Counted from the first letter of the stretch, positions 9,243 to 16,755 are shown. The stretch: DNA of 64,000 nucleotides from UBA1715 sp045615765 (GCA_045615765.1 JAZLFM010000047.1:1-64000), one strand, 5' to 3'. Translations and numbers: made by a program. The notes: generated from the sequence alone by a model not told the origin.

Positions 9243-9449
9243 ATGGGATTGAGTTCGAATGTTTTATGGCATCAAACTAACAAAGATGCTTTATTAAAAA
9301 TTCTAAAAGAGAAATGTATTCGTTTTTCTTTTAGTCGAGAATATTTTCCAACCTCGGGATTATCATATGCTTTTCCTATGATTAGTTTATCAGATTTACC
9401 TTTTTCTGAATTAGATTATAACCACGAAATTAAAAAGTACACGTTTTGA
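9243..9449 (+). pseudogene. AbiGi-like phage-resistance gene, 5' fragment
   Basis: The first ~66 codons of an AbiGi-family (PF10899) protein: SSNVLWHQTNKDALLKIL then PMISLSDLPFSELDYNHEIKKY. The family normally continues YG-x-Y-x-IG-L/F-S-K/R-E-W, and exactly this continuation (KYGDYMIGFSREWG) appears 4.78 kb away at 14223. The reading frame here runs into inserted DNA after codon 66 (TAC) and stops three codons later. It is inferred to be one gene split by the element at 9441-14222. AbiG is a two-protein abortive-infection system of lactococci; the AbiGii partner was not seen. Confidence 0.65.
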
Positions 9450-9537
9450 ACTTACTTTTGCACTTTTTTAAAACTGCATTAAAAAGCAGTTAAATATTTA
9501 ATTTACAATAAATTACAATGTTTTTCTATGTTTTTTT

Positions 9538-9564
9538 AGTTCCATTTTTTTAAAAAATGGAACT
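9538..9564. repeat. 27-bp palindrome at the left end of the element
   Basis: AGTTCCATTTTTT (9538-9550) is the exact reverse complement of 9552-9564. It carries the TGGAACT core on both arms. A further TGGAACT copy is at 9614-9620 and the same core recurs in the right-end repeats at 14052-14155. It could be a protein-binding site or a terminator. The rest of 9450-9868 is AT-rich and holds no gene that I can support. Confidence 0.55.
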
Positions 9565-9868
9565 TATTTTTGTTTAAGTTATTGAAACTCAATAAAATAA
9601 TATATATATTTAATGGAACTTTTTCCTTGTTTTGCACGTTTTTCCCTGTTAATAAAATCAAAAAGTACAGGTTTTAAAAATCTTGTTTAAATTCTTGTAA
9701 CTTATTGATTTATATGTTTAAACAAATTTCAAACCTTGTATTTTATTGAAATTCAATCATTTACGCATTATAAAAAATAGGCAAAAACACACATTATTTT
9801 ATAAGTTGTTGATTTTAATGTTTAAACACTTGCTATTTAAAGTTTTTGTTTAACAATAACAAACAAGC

Positions 9869-9903
9869 ACAAAAAAACCAGCCTTGGGGGGGTGGGGCTG
9901 GTT
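9869..9903 (-). terminator. Terminator of the capsid operon
   Basis: On the minus strand, AACCAGCC (9903-9896) pairs with GGCTGGTT (9883-9876), followed by a T7 run. It lies 30 nt past the capsid stop. The 12-nt loop is a C-rich run with seven consecutive C. Confidence 0.85.
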
Positions 9904-9932
9904 AAAACATTGTGTGCCGTCAATGTTTTATT

Positions 9933-10826
9933 TTATTCTTCTTGTGTTGCGTCCGCTTTTGAAACCAAAGCCCCAACGCCTTTCCCCCTTATTGGTGCGG
10001 CTATAAAACGTTTGTCAAATCCTACTATGGTTCCTCTATAATGTGGGTCGTTTTGGCTTTCGTACATATTGATTTCTCCGTCTGCCTTAAACACTTCGCC
10101 AGCCTGAAACGCAATACTTGCAAAAACATCACTATCTTCAGCATCAGCACCAAATGAAACCTTTGTCAAAACGTTTTCTACCATTCTATAAGTAGGCAAA
10201 AAATTAAATGTAAATATGCCGAAACCCGCGAATTTAAAAGGCTCTCCGTTCTTCAAATCCGTGATTTCCTTAAATAGTTTTGTGTCTTGGCGTAGCAAGT
10301 CCGAAACGTGTTTAGGGTGCAATACAATAAACCTGTTGTTTGGGTCTATAACTGCATCGTCAAAACGTTCTTTTAACGTCAAAATGTCGTCAATAGAAAG
10401 CGTTTTGCGTCCGTTTCTTGTTTCTCCTGTTACCTCCAAAACGGGCGTGTCGTTCGTGTCTTTAAGCGGTGCGAATGCGTGTATTGCTTTTTTTGCCGTT
10501 GCAAGTCGCAAAACGTTACGATAATGGCGTACTATACTTTCTACTTTGTCGTACGAGTATTCAACCGCATCGGGAGCAATTACAAGCCCGTTTTCAGTTT
10601 CAAATTTATCAAGCGTAAATTCGTTGTCTTGGTCGGTTCTTTGCACTATGTCAATTGGGTAAGTAGTGTTATTTATCAACACTTTCGGGTCAATGCCTGT
10701 GCTTGGTAGGTGCAATTTATGCCCGTCCGTAAATGCCGAATAATCAACCACTTTTTTCAAAAAATTGTCTTCCGGGTAGAAATTTTCTTTAATTTGACCA
10801 ACCCAAATTTCTTTGTTTAATGCCAT
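9933..10826 (-). CDS. Phage major capsid protein (HK97-fold type)
   Basis: 297 residues starting MALNKEIWVGQIKENFYPED, an opening I associate with capsid proteins of Bacteroidota prophages. Other family-like segments: YDKVESIVRHYRNVL in the middle, FIVLHPKHVSDLLRQDTKLFKEI, FKFAGFGIFTFNFLPTY and a C-terminal HYRGTIVGFDKRFIAAPIR. The length and order (protease, small ORF, capsid) match dsDNA-phage head modules, but the neighbouring portal and terminase genes are missing. It is the last gene of a three-gene unit and ends at a strong terminator. It should form the shell after cleavage by the protease encoded upstream. An encapsulin is less likely because a prohead protease is present. Confidence 0.85.
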   Translation of the reverse strand: MALNKEIWVGQIKENFYPEDNFLKKVVDYSAFTDGHKLHLPSTGIDPKVLINNTTYPIDIVQRTDQDNEFTLDKFETENGLVIAPDAVEYSYDKVESIVRHYRNVLRLATAKKAIHAFAPLKDTNDTPVLEVTGETRNGRKTLSIDDILTLKERFDDAVIDPNNRFIVLHPKHVSDLLRQDTKLFKEITDLKNGEPFKFAGFGIFTFNFLPTYRMVENVLTKVSFGADAEDSDVFASIAFQAGEVFKADGEINMYESQNDPHYRGTIVGFDKRFIAAPIRGKGVGALVSKADATQEE

Positions 10827-10857
10827 TTTGTTTTTTGTTTAGTTAATAATATGTTAT

Positions 10858-11079
10858 TTATTTGTTTATCATTACTTTATTACTGCCAATACCTATAAAT
10901 CCGTCTATTTTTTGGGCTACTCGCAAGTATCGCCAAAACGTAGCAATAGAAATAAATTCCTGTTTTTCTATATTTCGTTTAAAAATTGCGGTGCGTGAAA
11001 ACTTTTGATTTGTTGGTTCAAAATGAACGTCAACTATATGTTTTATTTTCAAAGCCTTATTTATGGTGTTTGCGTGCAT
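10858..11079 (-). CDS. Small basic protein between protease and capsid genes
   Basis: 73 residues (MHANTINKALKIKHIV ... GIGSNKVMINK), basic, no signal peptide or membrane segment. It starts 8 nt after the protease stop and ends 31 nt before the capsid start, so it is part of the head operon. I do not recognise the family. The position suggests a head accessory or decoration role, but that is inference only. Confidence 0.6.
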   Translation of the reverse strand: MHANTINKALKIKHIVDVHFEPTNQKFSRTAIFKRNIEKQEFISIATFWRYLRVAQKIDGFIGIGSNKVMINK

Positions 11080-11087
11080 ATTTATTT

Positions 11088-12056
11088 TTATTTGCGTTTT
11101 TCCTGTTCTAATAAATCGTTGAATAATTGAGGGTTATTTTTAAGCGTTTCGGGTTCGTGCTTGCGATACCAATTTAAACCGCCCTTTATTTCTTTGTTTG
11201 CCTCTTTAATTAGTTTTGCCAAACTAACTCTATTTGGTAGCATTTCAATCACTTTTTCAAGCGTTGCAAGCCCCATACGTTCGCCAATAGAAACAAGAAT
11301 TGGTTTTTGTTCTCCTCCAAATGTTTTTGTTGATAAAAAGGCGTTATTTACGGCAACGACAACACGGCTTTTATTTTGCTCCGCCCTATCTTTTAAAAGG
11401 CTTTCAAATGCTTTTTTATCGGCGTTTGCAAGGCTTAAAAATGCCTGTCTTTCGCTATGCAAAATAAATCCTTTTTTACAGGCGTTATTTATTTTTATTT
11501 CGCTATCGTCAAGGCGTTTTTTTAACTCTGTCAAAATTTCGCTTTCGTCCGTGTTTTCGTCAAGCCCCAACAACTCGCAAACGCTTTTTTCAAAGTTGTT
11601 TTTTTCGTCTTCCTCCTTCTGCATTTGCAATTTTAACAAGCCTTTAAAGTCCGTAACGGGTTTTTCTTTGTACGACAATTTCAATGCGTTTTCGTTGCTC
11701 GGTATGTCGCAAATTGAAACCTCCAAAAGGTTAGATTTTGTTATAGTATTGCCCTTTAATTCCACTATATCAATAGATATGGAACAACCACGCAAAAAAC
11801 CGCTTTCGACCTTTTCTTTTACTGCTTTTGCCCGTTCGTCCTTTTCATAAAAAACAGCGTCCGCAAATAGTGCGTTTTTTTCGGTGCGTATGTTTTCCCA
11901 ACGACCTATATTTCCCCCCTCCGTGCTATGTGAATAAAGCATAACGGGGTTTTTAATAAATCGGTCTAAATTTATGCCGTCAGTTTTTACAATTAAGCCG
12001 TAAGAATTTATACTTTCGTCCGACAATCTAAATGTGTTTTTGTTGTTGTGTTCCAT
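11088..12056 (-). CDS. HK97-type prohead protease with C-terminal scaffold-like extension
   Basis: 322 residues. Residues ~10-125 match prohead proteases of the U35/S78 type: His43 in NPVMLYSHS, Ser92 in GFLRGCSIS (family G-x-L-R-G-x-S) and LLEVSICDIPSNENA in place of LLEVS-x-V-x-x-P-A-N. Residues ~130-322 are charged and helical, like the scaffolding (delta) domain that is fused to the protease in many phages and removed during maturation. It is the first gene of the minus-strand unit. Its start lies 536 nt from the divergent plus-strand unit, leaving room for the promoters and the RNA candidate. It would cut the scaffold and capsid N-terminal region during head maturation. Confidence 0.85.
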   Translation of the reverse strand: MEHNNKNTFRLSDESINSYGLIVKTDGINLDRFIKNPVMLYSHSTEGGNIGRWENIRTEKNALFADAVFYEKDERAKAVKEKVESGFLRGCSISIDIVELKGNTITKSNLLEVSICDIPSNENALKLSYKEKPVTDFKGLLKLQMQKEEDEKNNFEKSVCELLGLDENTDESEILTELKKRLDDSEIKINNACKKGFILHSERQAFLSLANADKKAFESLLKDRAEQNKSRVVVAVNNAFLSTKTFGGEQKPILVSIGERMGLATLEKVIEMLPNRVSLAKLIKEANKEIKGGLNWYRKHEPETLKNNPQLFNDLLEQEKRK

Positions 12057-12412
12057 TGTTTTACGTTTTTTTGCAATTATAAAACACTATCATTTTGACA
12101 AAAAAAAACACTGTCAATTTGATAGTATTTTTTTTTTTACTGTTGCCTGCTTGATTTTTATTTGTTTTCGGTTAATACTACATAAGTGGGTACACGTTGT
12201 TTTTCTTTTCTCTTTCATTTTCAACGTGTACTCTTTTTTGAAACAACGAAAATAAACGCCAAAATTTGACACGCAAGGCAAAAACAACGACAAGACGAAC
12301 AAATACTCACCAAAACAATAAAAACGTCCTAAAACGCAAGAAAACAGCAAAACACAAATTTTGAATTTTTGTACTTTTTTTATTTTGGTGCTTGTTTTTA
12401 TAAAAAAATGTG
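12057..12412. other. Intergenic region between divergent units of the element
   Basis: AT-rich, with two runs of A/T over 8 nt. One open frame (12114-12350, minus) has a low-complexity, Cys/Phe-rich translation and no start context, so it is treated as spurious. Promoters for the protease operon must lie here, but no clear TAnnTTTG box was found on the minus strand. Confidence 0.5.
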
Positions 12413-12420
12413 TATTTTTG
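12392..12420 (+). promoter_or_regulatory. Candidate promoter for the right arm of the element
   Basis: TTG at 12392-12394, 18-nt spacer, TATTTTTG at 12413-12420, a fit to the Bacteroidota TTG-N19-TAnnTTTG pattern. It would drive the RNA candidate at 12503 and, with read-through, the genes from 12592. Confidence 0.5.
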
Positions 12421-12502
12421 CATATCCTAAAATTTCATAGTTTGCATTATGCAATTATTTAACTTATTAAAAATCAATCTTTTACAAATAACGCAAAAAT
12501 TT

Positions 12503-12571
12503 GCGTGCTTGTGGGTAGCGGTAACGCCCCAGCGTTTTACTATGAGACGTAGGACAAACACGCATTTTTTT
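12503..12571 (+). ncRNA. Structured RNA candidate in the element
   Basis: The outer stem GCGTG-c-TTGT (12503-12512) pairs with ACAA-a-CACGC (12554-12563) and is followed by A-T7, as in an intrinsic terminator. Inside, GGG-ta-GCG (12513-12520) pairs with CGC-CCC (12525-12530) around a GTAA loop, a GNRA tetraloop. A further palindrome ACGCAAA-AA-TTTGCGT precedes it (12491-12506). The layout suggests a ~70-nt RNA or leader in the control region, for example a replication or copy-control RNA. No homology claim is made. Confidence 0.45.
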
Positions 12572-12591
12572 CAACCTAAATTCATAGTATT

Positions 12592-13046
12592 ATGTGTAAC
12601 ACACAAACAAAAGGCGTAGAGTTGCAAGGCAACAAAAACGCAGTCGCAAACGTTAAAAACGTTGAAATCAAGCCCGAAATTTTAAAGTTACAGGAATTTA
12701 TTATTGACTGGTACGGGGAGAACACAAAACAAGCATCAAACCATTTGAGGAGTATTTTTTTGAGTTCGTAAATCAATCACTAAAAAATGACGCTTGTTTA
12801 TTGGCAACTTACGAAAATGAGTTGTTTTTGTTGCAAAATCTTATTGAAATTTTAGACGTTGAAACACAAACATTTGTTTTCAACGAAAACGAACAACAAA
12901 GAACGATAAACAAACAAGAAAAAGAAATAACCGAGTTAAAAAAAACAATCCACTACAAAGAAGAGTTGATACAGGCACAGGAACAAGAAATAAAAACACA
13001 CAAACAATTAATTGAACTAAAAAGCAGTCTAAAAATAACTAAATAA
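12592..13046 (+). CDS. Helical/coiled-coil protein interrupted at a T7 tract
   Basis: An ATG at 12592 opens a 59-codon frame ending in TAA at 12771. A second frame, shifted by -1, has no ATG of its own and runs to 13046. They join smoothly if the T7 run at 12755-12761 is read as T8 or if ribosomes slip -1 there: '...NTKQASNHLRSIF' then 'FEFVNQSLKNDACLLATYENELFLL'. The codons across the run form T TTT TTG, a slippery-type heptamer. The joined product is ~150 residues: a helical N-terminal half and a Lys/Glu/Gln-rich coiled coil (~100-145). Function unknown. A mutation or an assembly error in the homopolymer is an equal possibility. Confidence 0.55.
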
Positions 13047-13053
13047 CAAACCA

Positions 13054-13087
13054 AGCCCCAAACCGATAAAAAGCGGTTTGGGGCTAT
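13054..13087 (+). terminator. Hairpin between the coiled-coil ORF and orf228
   Basis: A perfect 12-bp stem AGCCCCAAACCG (13054-13065) with CGGTTTGGGGCT (13074-13085). It is followed by ATAAAATTTT rather than a clean T run, so it may be an attenuator or processing site. Confidence 0.6.
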
Positions 13088-13101
13088 AAAATTTTATAGA
13101 T

Positions 13102-13788
13102 ATGGAAATAAACACGCTAAAATCAAAATTAAGATTTTTAAATGAACGCTGGACGGACGAACAAAAGAAACTATTTAAAACGATAAGAGACGAAGAATAT
13201 AAACACGTTTTAATAAATGCCTGTTACGAATACGCCAAAACCAACAAAACAAAAATTTCAATTGCGAAAAAATACAACGTAAACAAGAGATATTTTAAAA
13301 CGCTAACAATGACAAAAAGACAAAGAGATAAAGCGATAAAGCAAACAAAATACGACCTATACACGTTTATTGATACGCATTTAACAACAAGAATAAAAGG
13401 AGGTAAAACAACAAGAAACGCAATAGTTAAATTCGGTTTTAAAATGACCGAAACAAACTACAAACAAATGATTTTTCGGTACGATTTTATAAACAAAGCA
13501 AGCGTGTTATTATATATGGCTGGTATATCTATTGAAAGTATTGAGGCTGGTTTGCACTCACGAAGAAAAAGTTTTAAAACAATCAACCAATTACTAAAAA
13601 ACGAAATTTCTATTGAGGAATTTTTGGAATTTGCAAAAACAACCTTTGAAAATTTTAATTCTAATTACGGCGAGTATTTGACAACTGAAATAATAATTTG
13701 TGAAATGAAAAATTTTATATCACGAAAGAAAAAGAGTTTGTTTTATAATCCAACGATTGAAAATTTGAGTTTGTTTGACGATTTATAA
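13102..13788 (+). CDS. Basic protein of unknown function (orf228) in the element
   Basis: 228 residues, very Lys-rich in the first half, no signal or membrane segment. A possible HTH-like stretch is ISIAKKYNVNKRYFKTLTMTKRQRD (~residues 53-77). I recognise no recombinase, Rep or terminase catalytic motif: no HUH, no tyrosine-recombinase R-H-R-Y, no DDE and no Walker box. It is the largest gene of the right arm and ends 160 nt before a strong terminator and 264 nt before the phased repeats at 14052, so it is a candidate to bind them, for instance as replication initiator or packaging/integration factor. That is inference from position and charge. Confidence 0.65.
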   Translation: MEINTLKSKLRFLNERWTDEQKKLFKTIRDEEYKHVLINACYEYAKTNKTKISIAKKYNVNKRYFKTLTMTKRQRDKAIKQTKYDLYTFIDTHLTTRIKGGKTTRNAIVKFGFKMTETNYKQMIFRYDFINKASVLLYMAGISIESIEAGLHSRRKSFKTINQLLKNEISIEEFLEFAKTTFENFNSNYGEYLTTEIIICEMKNFISRKKKSLFYNPTIENLSLFDDL

Positions 13789-13816
13789 TTGTTAATAACT
13801 TTTTTTGTTTGTTTTT

Positions 13817-13947
13817 GTAACCTAAAATGAACACCCAAAGTAAAAAGTACAATTTTCAAAAAAACAACCCTTGATTTTCAATAACTTGCAAAAAAAAGTA
13901 ATACCCAACACCGAGTAACCTATTAAAAAAAAGGTGTAACCTAAAAT
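13817..13947 (+). repeat. GTAACCTAAAAT direct repeats
   Basis: A 12-bp repeat GTAACCTAAAAT is present at 13817-13828 and 13936-13947, with a partial copy GTAACCTATTAA at 13914. They lie just downstream of orf228. Confidence 0.5.
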
Positions 13948-13994
13948 AAAAGAACGCCCAAGCGGAATTTTTAGCCGTTTGGGCGTTCTTTTTA
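13948..13994 (+). terminator. Terminator after orf228
   Basis: An 18-bp stem (13948-13965 with 13975-13992, one G-T pair) with 9-nt loop, followed by T5. Strong, and probably also active from the other strand. Confidence 0.85.
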
Positions 13995-14011
13995 GTATTT
14001 ATGGGCGTTTG

Positions 14012-14160
14012 AACGCTGTTTTAATAAATATAGCGTTAAAATCAGCAAAAAGAACTTAAATAGAACTTAAATAGAATATAAATGGAACTGAAATAGAACA
14101 TTTTACAGCGTTTCAGTAGTGAAAAATAGAACATAAATAGAACTAAAATGGAACTTTCAA
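14012..14160. repeat. Phased 11-bp iteron-like repeats at the right end
   Basis: The GAAC core of AAATAGAACTT occurs at 14052, 14063, 14074 (GAAT), 14085, 14096 and again at 14129, 14140 and 14151. The spacing is exactly 11 bp within each cluster and 33 bp between clusters, so all copies lie on one helical face. The first cluster is bracketed by AACGCTGT (14012-14019) and its inverse ACAGCGTT (14105-14112). The design resembles plasmid iterons, or binding sites for a transposition or packaging protein. Confidence 0.75.
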
Positions 14161-14222
14161 AAACGTATGTCTCTCAGTAATAGTACTTTTCATTTTAGTG
14201 CCTATAAGATACATTTTTAGGC

Positions 14223-14759
14223 AAATATGGAGATTATATGATCGGTTTCTCACGAGAATGGGGTCATAAGAACCATTTCAATCCTGTGTTGTATTGCGAG
14301 CAATTTTCTTATGTAGATCAATGGGTTACGAACAATTTAAGTTCACAAACAAAGTGTTTTGACGTGATTTCTTACATAAAACCAGTTGAAGGTCCATTAC
14401 CCAAACGAAACATGAAGGTTTATCGTTTTTATGACGAACGTGAAGTTAGATTAGTACTTCCACCAGAAAAGTTTACAGTATTATCAGATTCAGAATACGA
14501 ACAATACAAAAAACAAAATAACGGTAATTCATGTACAAAGATGGCAATACCTTTTGATTTAAACGATATCAAATATATCATTGTCTTAAATGAGAATAAC
14601 ATTGCCGAGGTAAAGAAAGTATTAAACAACTCAAACCCATCTAATTCACTTCCAATAATATTAACAAAAAAACAAATAGAAGATGATATTATTGGGAAAA
14701 ATCACAATGTTAAGATATCAGATATTATGAATGATGATAACATTATGATTGTAGAATAA
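14223..14759 (+). pseudogene. AbiGi-like phage-resistance gene, 3' fragment
   Basis: The downstream half of the gene that starts at 9243. The homologous frame resumes with KYGDYMIGFSREWG at 14223; the ATG at 14238 is an internal Met, not a start. Family-like parts are FNPVLYCEQ, the block YRFYDEREVRLVLPPE and DIKYIIVLNENNIAEVKKVL near the end. Joined to the 5' part it would give ~245 residues, close to AbiGi size. It has no start or promoter of its own, so it is probably silent unless the element excises precisely. Confidence 0.65.
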
Positions 14760-14778
14760 TAACAAGTATATGTTCTTT

Positions 14779-14978
14779 AACGCAGAATTCCTCACGGGGT
14801 TCTGCGTTTTTTGTTTGTAAATATGAGCAGCGTACCTACGGCACGCAGTATTTTCGTGAGATTGTTGTTTTACCAAGGCATTGCTCCTACAGAGCTGATT
14901 GTAATAGCTCCGTTAGGAGCTAAGTATCGGTAGAAAACGTAATATTATTGCATTTTTTGCGTGCCGTAGGTACGCTGC
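14779..14978. repeat. REP family 1, block 2 with terminator hairpin
   Basis: It starts with the shared terminator hairpin (14779-14787 with 14800-14808). It continues with type A at 14830-14846, a mutated type B at 14883-14895, type B' at 14907-14920 and inverted A at 14959-14978. It lies directly upstream of the RAYT gene, whose promoter-like TACATTTG (14993-15000) and ATG follow. Confidence 0.8.
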
Positions 14979-15019
14979 AATATTTATTTTCATACATTTG
15001 TATAGCAACATCAATTATT

Positions 15020-15481
15020 ATGGCAAATACATTTACACAAATTCACATTCATATTGTTTTTGCTGTGCAAAATCGACAATCTTTAATTTTAGAAAATTGG
15101 GAATTTCGCCTACACAAATATATAACAGCAATTATTCAGGCAAAAGGTCATAAAGTTCTCGCAATTGGGGGTATGCCTGACCATATACACATTCTTATTG
15201 GTTGGAGACCTGAATATGCTATTTCCGATTTAATAAGAAAGGTAAAATCGGAAAGCTCTAAATGGATTAATGAAAACAAATTTGTTTTAGGAAAGTTTTC
15301 TTGGCAGGAAGGATATGGTGCATTTTCTTATAGTAAGTCGCAAGTTCCTCGCGTTATAAAATATATCTTGCAACAAAAATTGCATCACAAAAGCAAAACA
15401 TTTATAGATGAATACAAGAAAATTTTAACAGAATTGGGTATTCAATTTGATGAAAGATATTTGTTTCATAATATAGAATAG
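15020..15481 (+). CDS. REP-associated tyrosine transposase (RAYT), IS200/Y1 family
   Basis: 153 residues, full length for the Y1_Tnp fold. HUH motif in MPDHIHILIGW (residues ~54-64), catalytic Tyr in GYGAFSYSKSQVPRVIKYI (~residue 108). The ATG at 15020 is chosen because the sequence before it is REP DNA and the -7 box TACATTTG sits at 14993. REP blocks flank the gene on both sides (14830-14978 and 15481-15550) and are the expected single-strand substrates. RAYTs act on REP hairpins and are usually single-copy, vertically inherited proteins rather than selfish insertion sequences. Confidence 0.9.
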   Translation: MANTFTQIHIHIVFAVQNRQSLILENWEFRLHKYITAIIQAKGHKVLAIGGMPDHIHILIGWRPEYAISDLIRKVKSESSKWINENKFVLGKFSWQEGYGAFSYSKSQVPRVIKYILQQKLHHKSKTFIDEYKKILTELGIQFDERYLFHNIE

Positions 15482-15637
15482 CTGCATACCTACGGCACGC
15501 GAACATAGCATTATCAGTTATGTTTTACCAAGACATTGCTCCTACGGAGCATATGGTTTCAATGGTATTTATAAAAGTTCTGTTTGTACATTTCTGATTA
15601 TTGCAAAATTCCCCAACGGGGTTCTGCGTTTTTTTAT
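15481..15637. repeat. REP family 1, block 3
   Basis: Type A with one change (GCATACC-TAC-GGCACGC) at 15484-15500 and type B at 15538-15550. A degraded copy of the terminator hairpin (15603-15637) keeps its right arm GGTTCTGCGTT7 but has lost left-arm pairing. It overlaps the stop of the DUF4143 gene. Confidence 0.75.
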
Positions 15638-16755
15638 AGTAAAACCTCGTAATAATTTTCGGGAGTTACTGTAACGATTTCTGTATTAGGATACGCGTTT
15701 AGAAATGTTTTGGAAATCTTTGCTTTTTTCTTTGGATTCCATTTAAATTCGTATGCTATTAATTTGCCGTCTTTGTCTTCTATATAGTCAATTTCTTGTT
15801 GTTGGGTGGTTCTCCAAAAGTAAGATAGTGCATAGCTGCCAGAATATTCTTTCTTTTTCTTTAACTCGCTAATCATATAGTTTTCCCATAGTTTTCCTTG
15901 GTCATCACGAAGTTCTATGTCATTGAAGTTGCCAATTAAAGCATTACGAATACCATTGTCGTAGAAATATATTTTCTTGCTCATCTTTAATTCGTTGCGA
16001 AGATTTCTGCTAAATGAGCCTAATCGAAAAATAATCTGAATTTGCTCTAACAATGTTATGTATTTTTCAACAGTTGCTTTATCCATGCTGATGGTATTAG
16101 CTAATTCTGTGTAGGAAACTTCGCTTCCCACTTGATATGCCAATGCCTGTAATAGTTTTACAAGTTTGTCAGGATGTTTTATTCTTTCCCATTCCAGGAT
16201 GTCTTTATAGAGATAACTATTGGTTAGTTGCGACAAAATCGCTTTTTCATTACCTTTATTGTTTACAACATCAGGATAACAGCCATAAACTAATCGAAGA
16301 GGTAAATTTCTTATTTCCTCCAGCGTACCAAAATGTTGTTGCAATTCAGAAAAAGAAAAAGGATACAACTGATATTCCCATTTCCTTCCGGTTAATGGCT
16401 CGTTTATTCGATTGGAAAGTTCAAATGCTGAGCTTCCTGTAATGAGCAATTGAACATTTGGTAAGTTGTCCGTTATCAGTTTCATTTGCAGCCCAATATT
16501 TTCAACTCGTTGGGCTTCGTCAACAACTATCAGATCGCAATTTCCAAACAACGATGGTAGTTTATTGATAGTAAGATTTGAAATTAAGTTTCTTACTATT
16601 ATGTCATCGGCGTCTAACCATTGGACGTTTTTCCCGTCTTTTGACAATTCTTTTAACAATGTAGTTTTTCCTGTTTGGCGTGCACCAATAAGAACAATAG
16701 CCTTGCCAGAGTTCATCAAGCTTCTTAATATGGGCAATAGTTGTCTTTGAATCAT
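15634..16755 (-). CDS. AAA ATPase with DUF4143 domain
   Basis: 373 residues. Walker A GARQTGKTT (24-32), Walker B-like CDLIVVDEAQR, sensor LLITGSSAFELS. The C-terminal DUF4143 region includes a restriction-endonuclease-like core with LWENYMISELKK, the acid residue in QEIDYIEDKDGKLIAYEFKWNPKKKAK and a final EIVTVTPENYYEVLL. Proteins of this kind are common, often multi-copy in Bacteroidota, with unproven cell roles. It is boxed in by REP family 1 blocks on both sides, so the gene probably travelled or was captured with them. A TATCTTTG -7 box is at 16774-16781. Confidence 0.85.
   Translation of the reverse strand: MIQRQLLPILRSLMNSGKAIVLIGARQTGKTTLLKELSKDGKNVQWLDADDIIVRNLISNLTINKLPSLFGNCDLIVVDEAQRVENIGLQMKLITDNLPNVQLLITGSSAFELSNRINEPLTGRKWEYQLYPFSFSELQQHFGTLEEIRNLPLRLVYGCYPDVVNNKGNEKAILSQLTNSYLYKDILEWERIKHPDKLVKLLQALAYQVGSEVSYTELANTISMDKATVEKYITLLEQIQIIFRLGSFSRNLRNELKMSKKIYFYDNGIRNALIGNFNDIELRDDQGKLWENYMISELKKKKEYSGSYALSYFWRTTQQQEIDYIEDKDGKLIAYEFKWNPKKKAKISKTFLNAYPNTEIVTVTPENYYEVLL

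Larger units (their letters stand above)
9441..14222. mobile_element. Capsid-encoding mini-element inserted in an AbiGi-like gene
   Basis: About 4.78 kb, bounded by the point where the AbiGi-like frame is lost (KKY, 9440) and regained (KYGDY, 14223). The left arm, on the minus strand, encodes a prohead protease, a 73-residue protein and a major capsid protein ending in a terminator. The right arm, on the plus strand, encodes a coiled-coil protein with a T7 frameshift and a basic 228-residue protein. A structured RNA candidate sits between the divergent arms and 11-bp phased repeats lie at the right end. I find no integrase, transposase, terminase, portal or tail genes. No convincing target duplication is visible; only AA(A/G)TA is shared at the two junctions. 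The closest known concept is capsid-forming phage satellites, but those carry more packaging genes. Confidence 0.7.

Noticed and set aside
9933..10826. Encapsulin (nanocompartment) rather than phage capsid
   Set aside because: A prohead protease with scaffold-like tail sits in the same operon, and no cargo-enzyme gene is present.
12114..12350. 78-codon minus-strand ORF in the element's control region
   Set aside because: Low-complexity Cys/Phe/Lys-rich translation, overlaps AT-rich control DNA, no start context and no family resemblance.
14012..14160. CRISPR-like or low-complexity repeat
   Set aside because: The unit is 11 bp and the spacing exact, which suits iterons rather than CRISPR; simple A/T drift would not keep the phase across the 33-bp gap.
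14948..15019. Longer N-terminus for the first RAYT
   Set aside because: It covers the REP palindrome; the Y1 fold starts at MANTFTQIHIH (15020).
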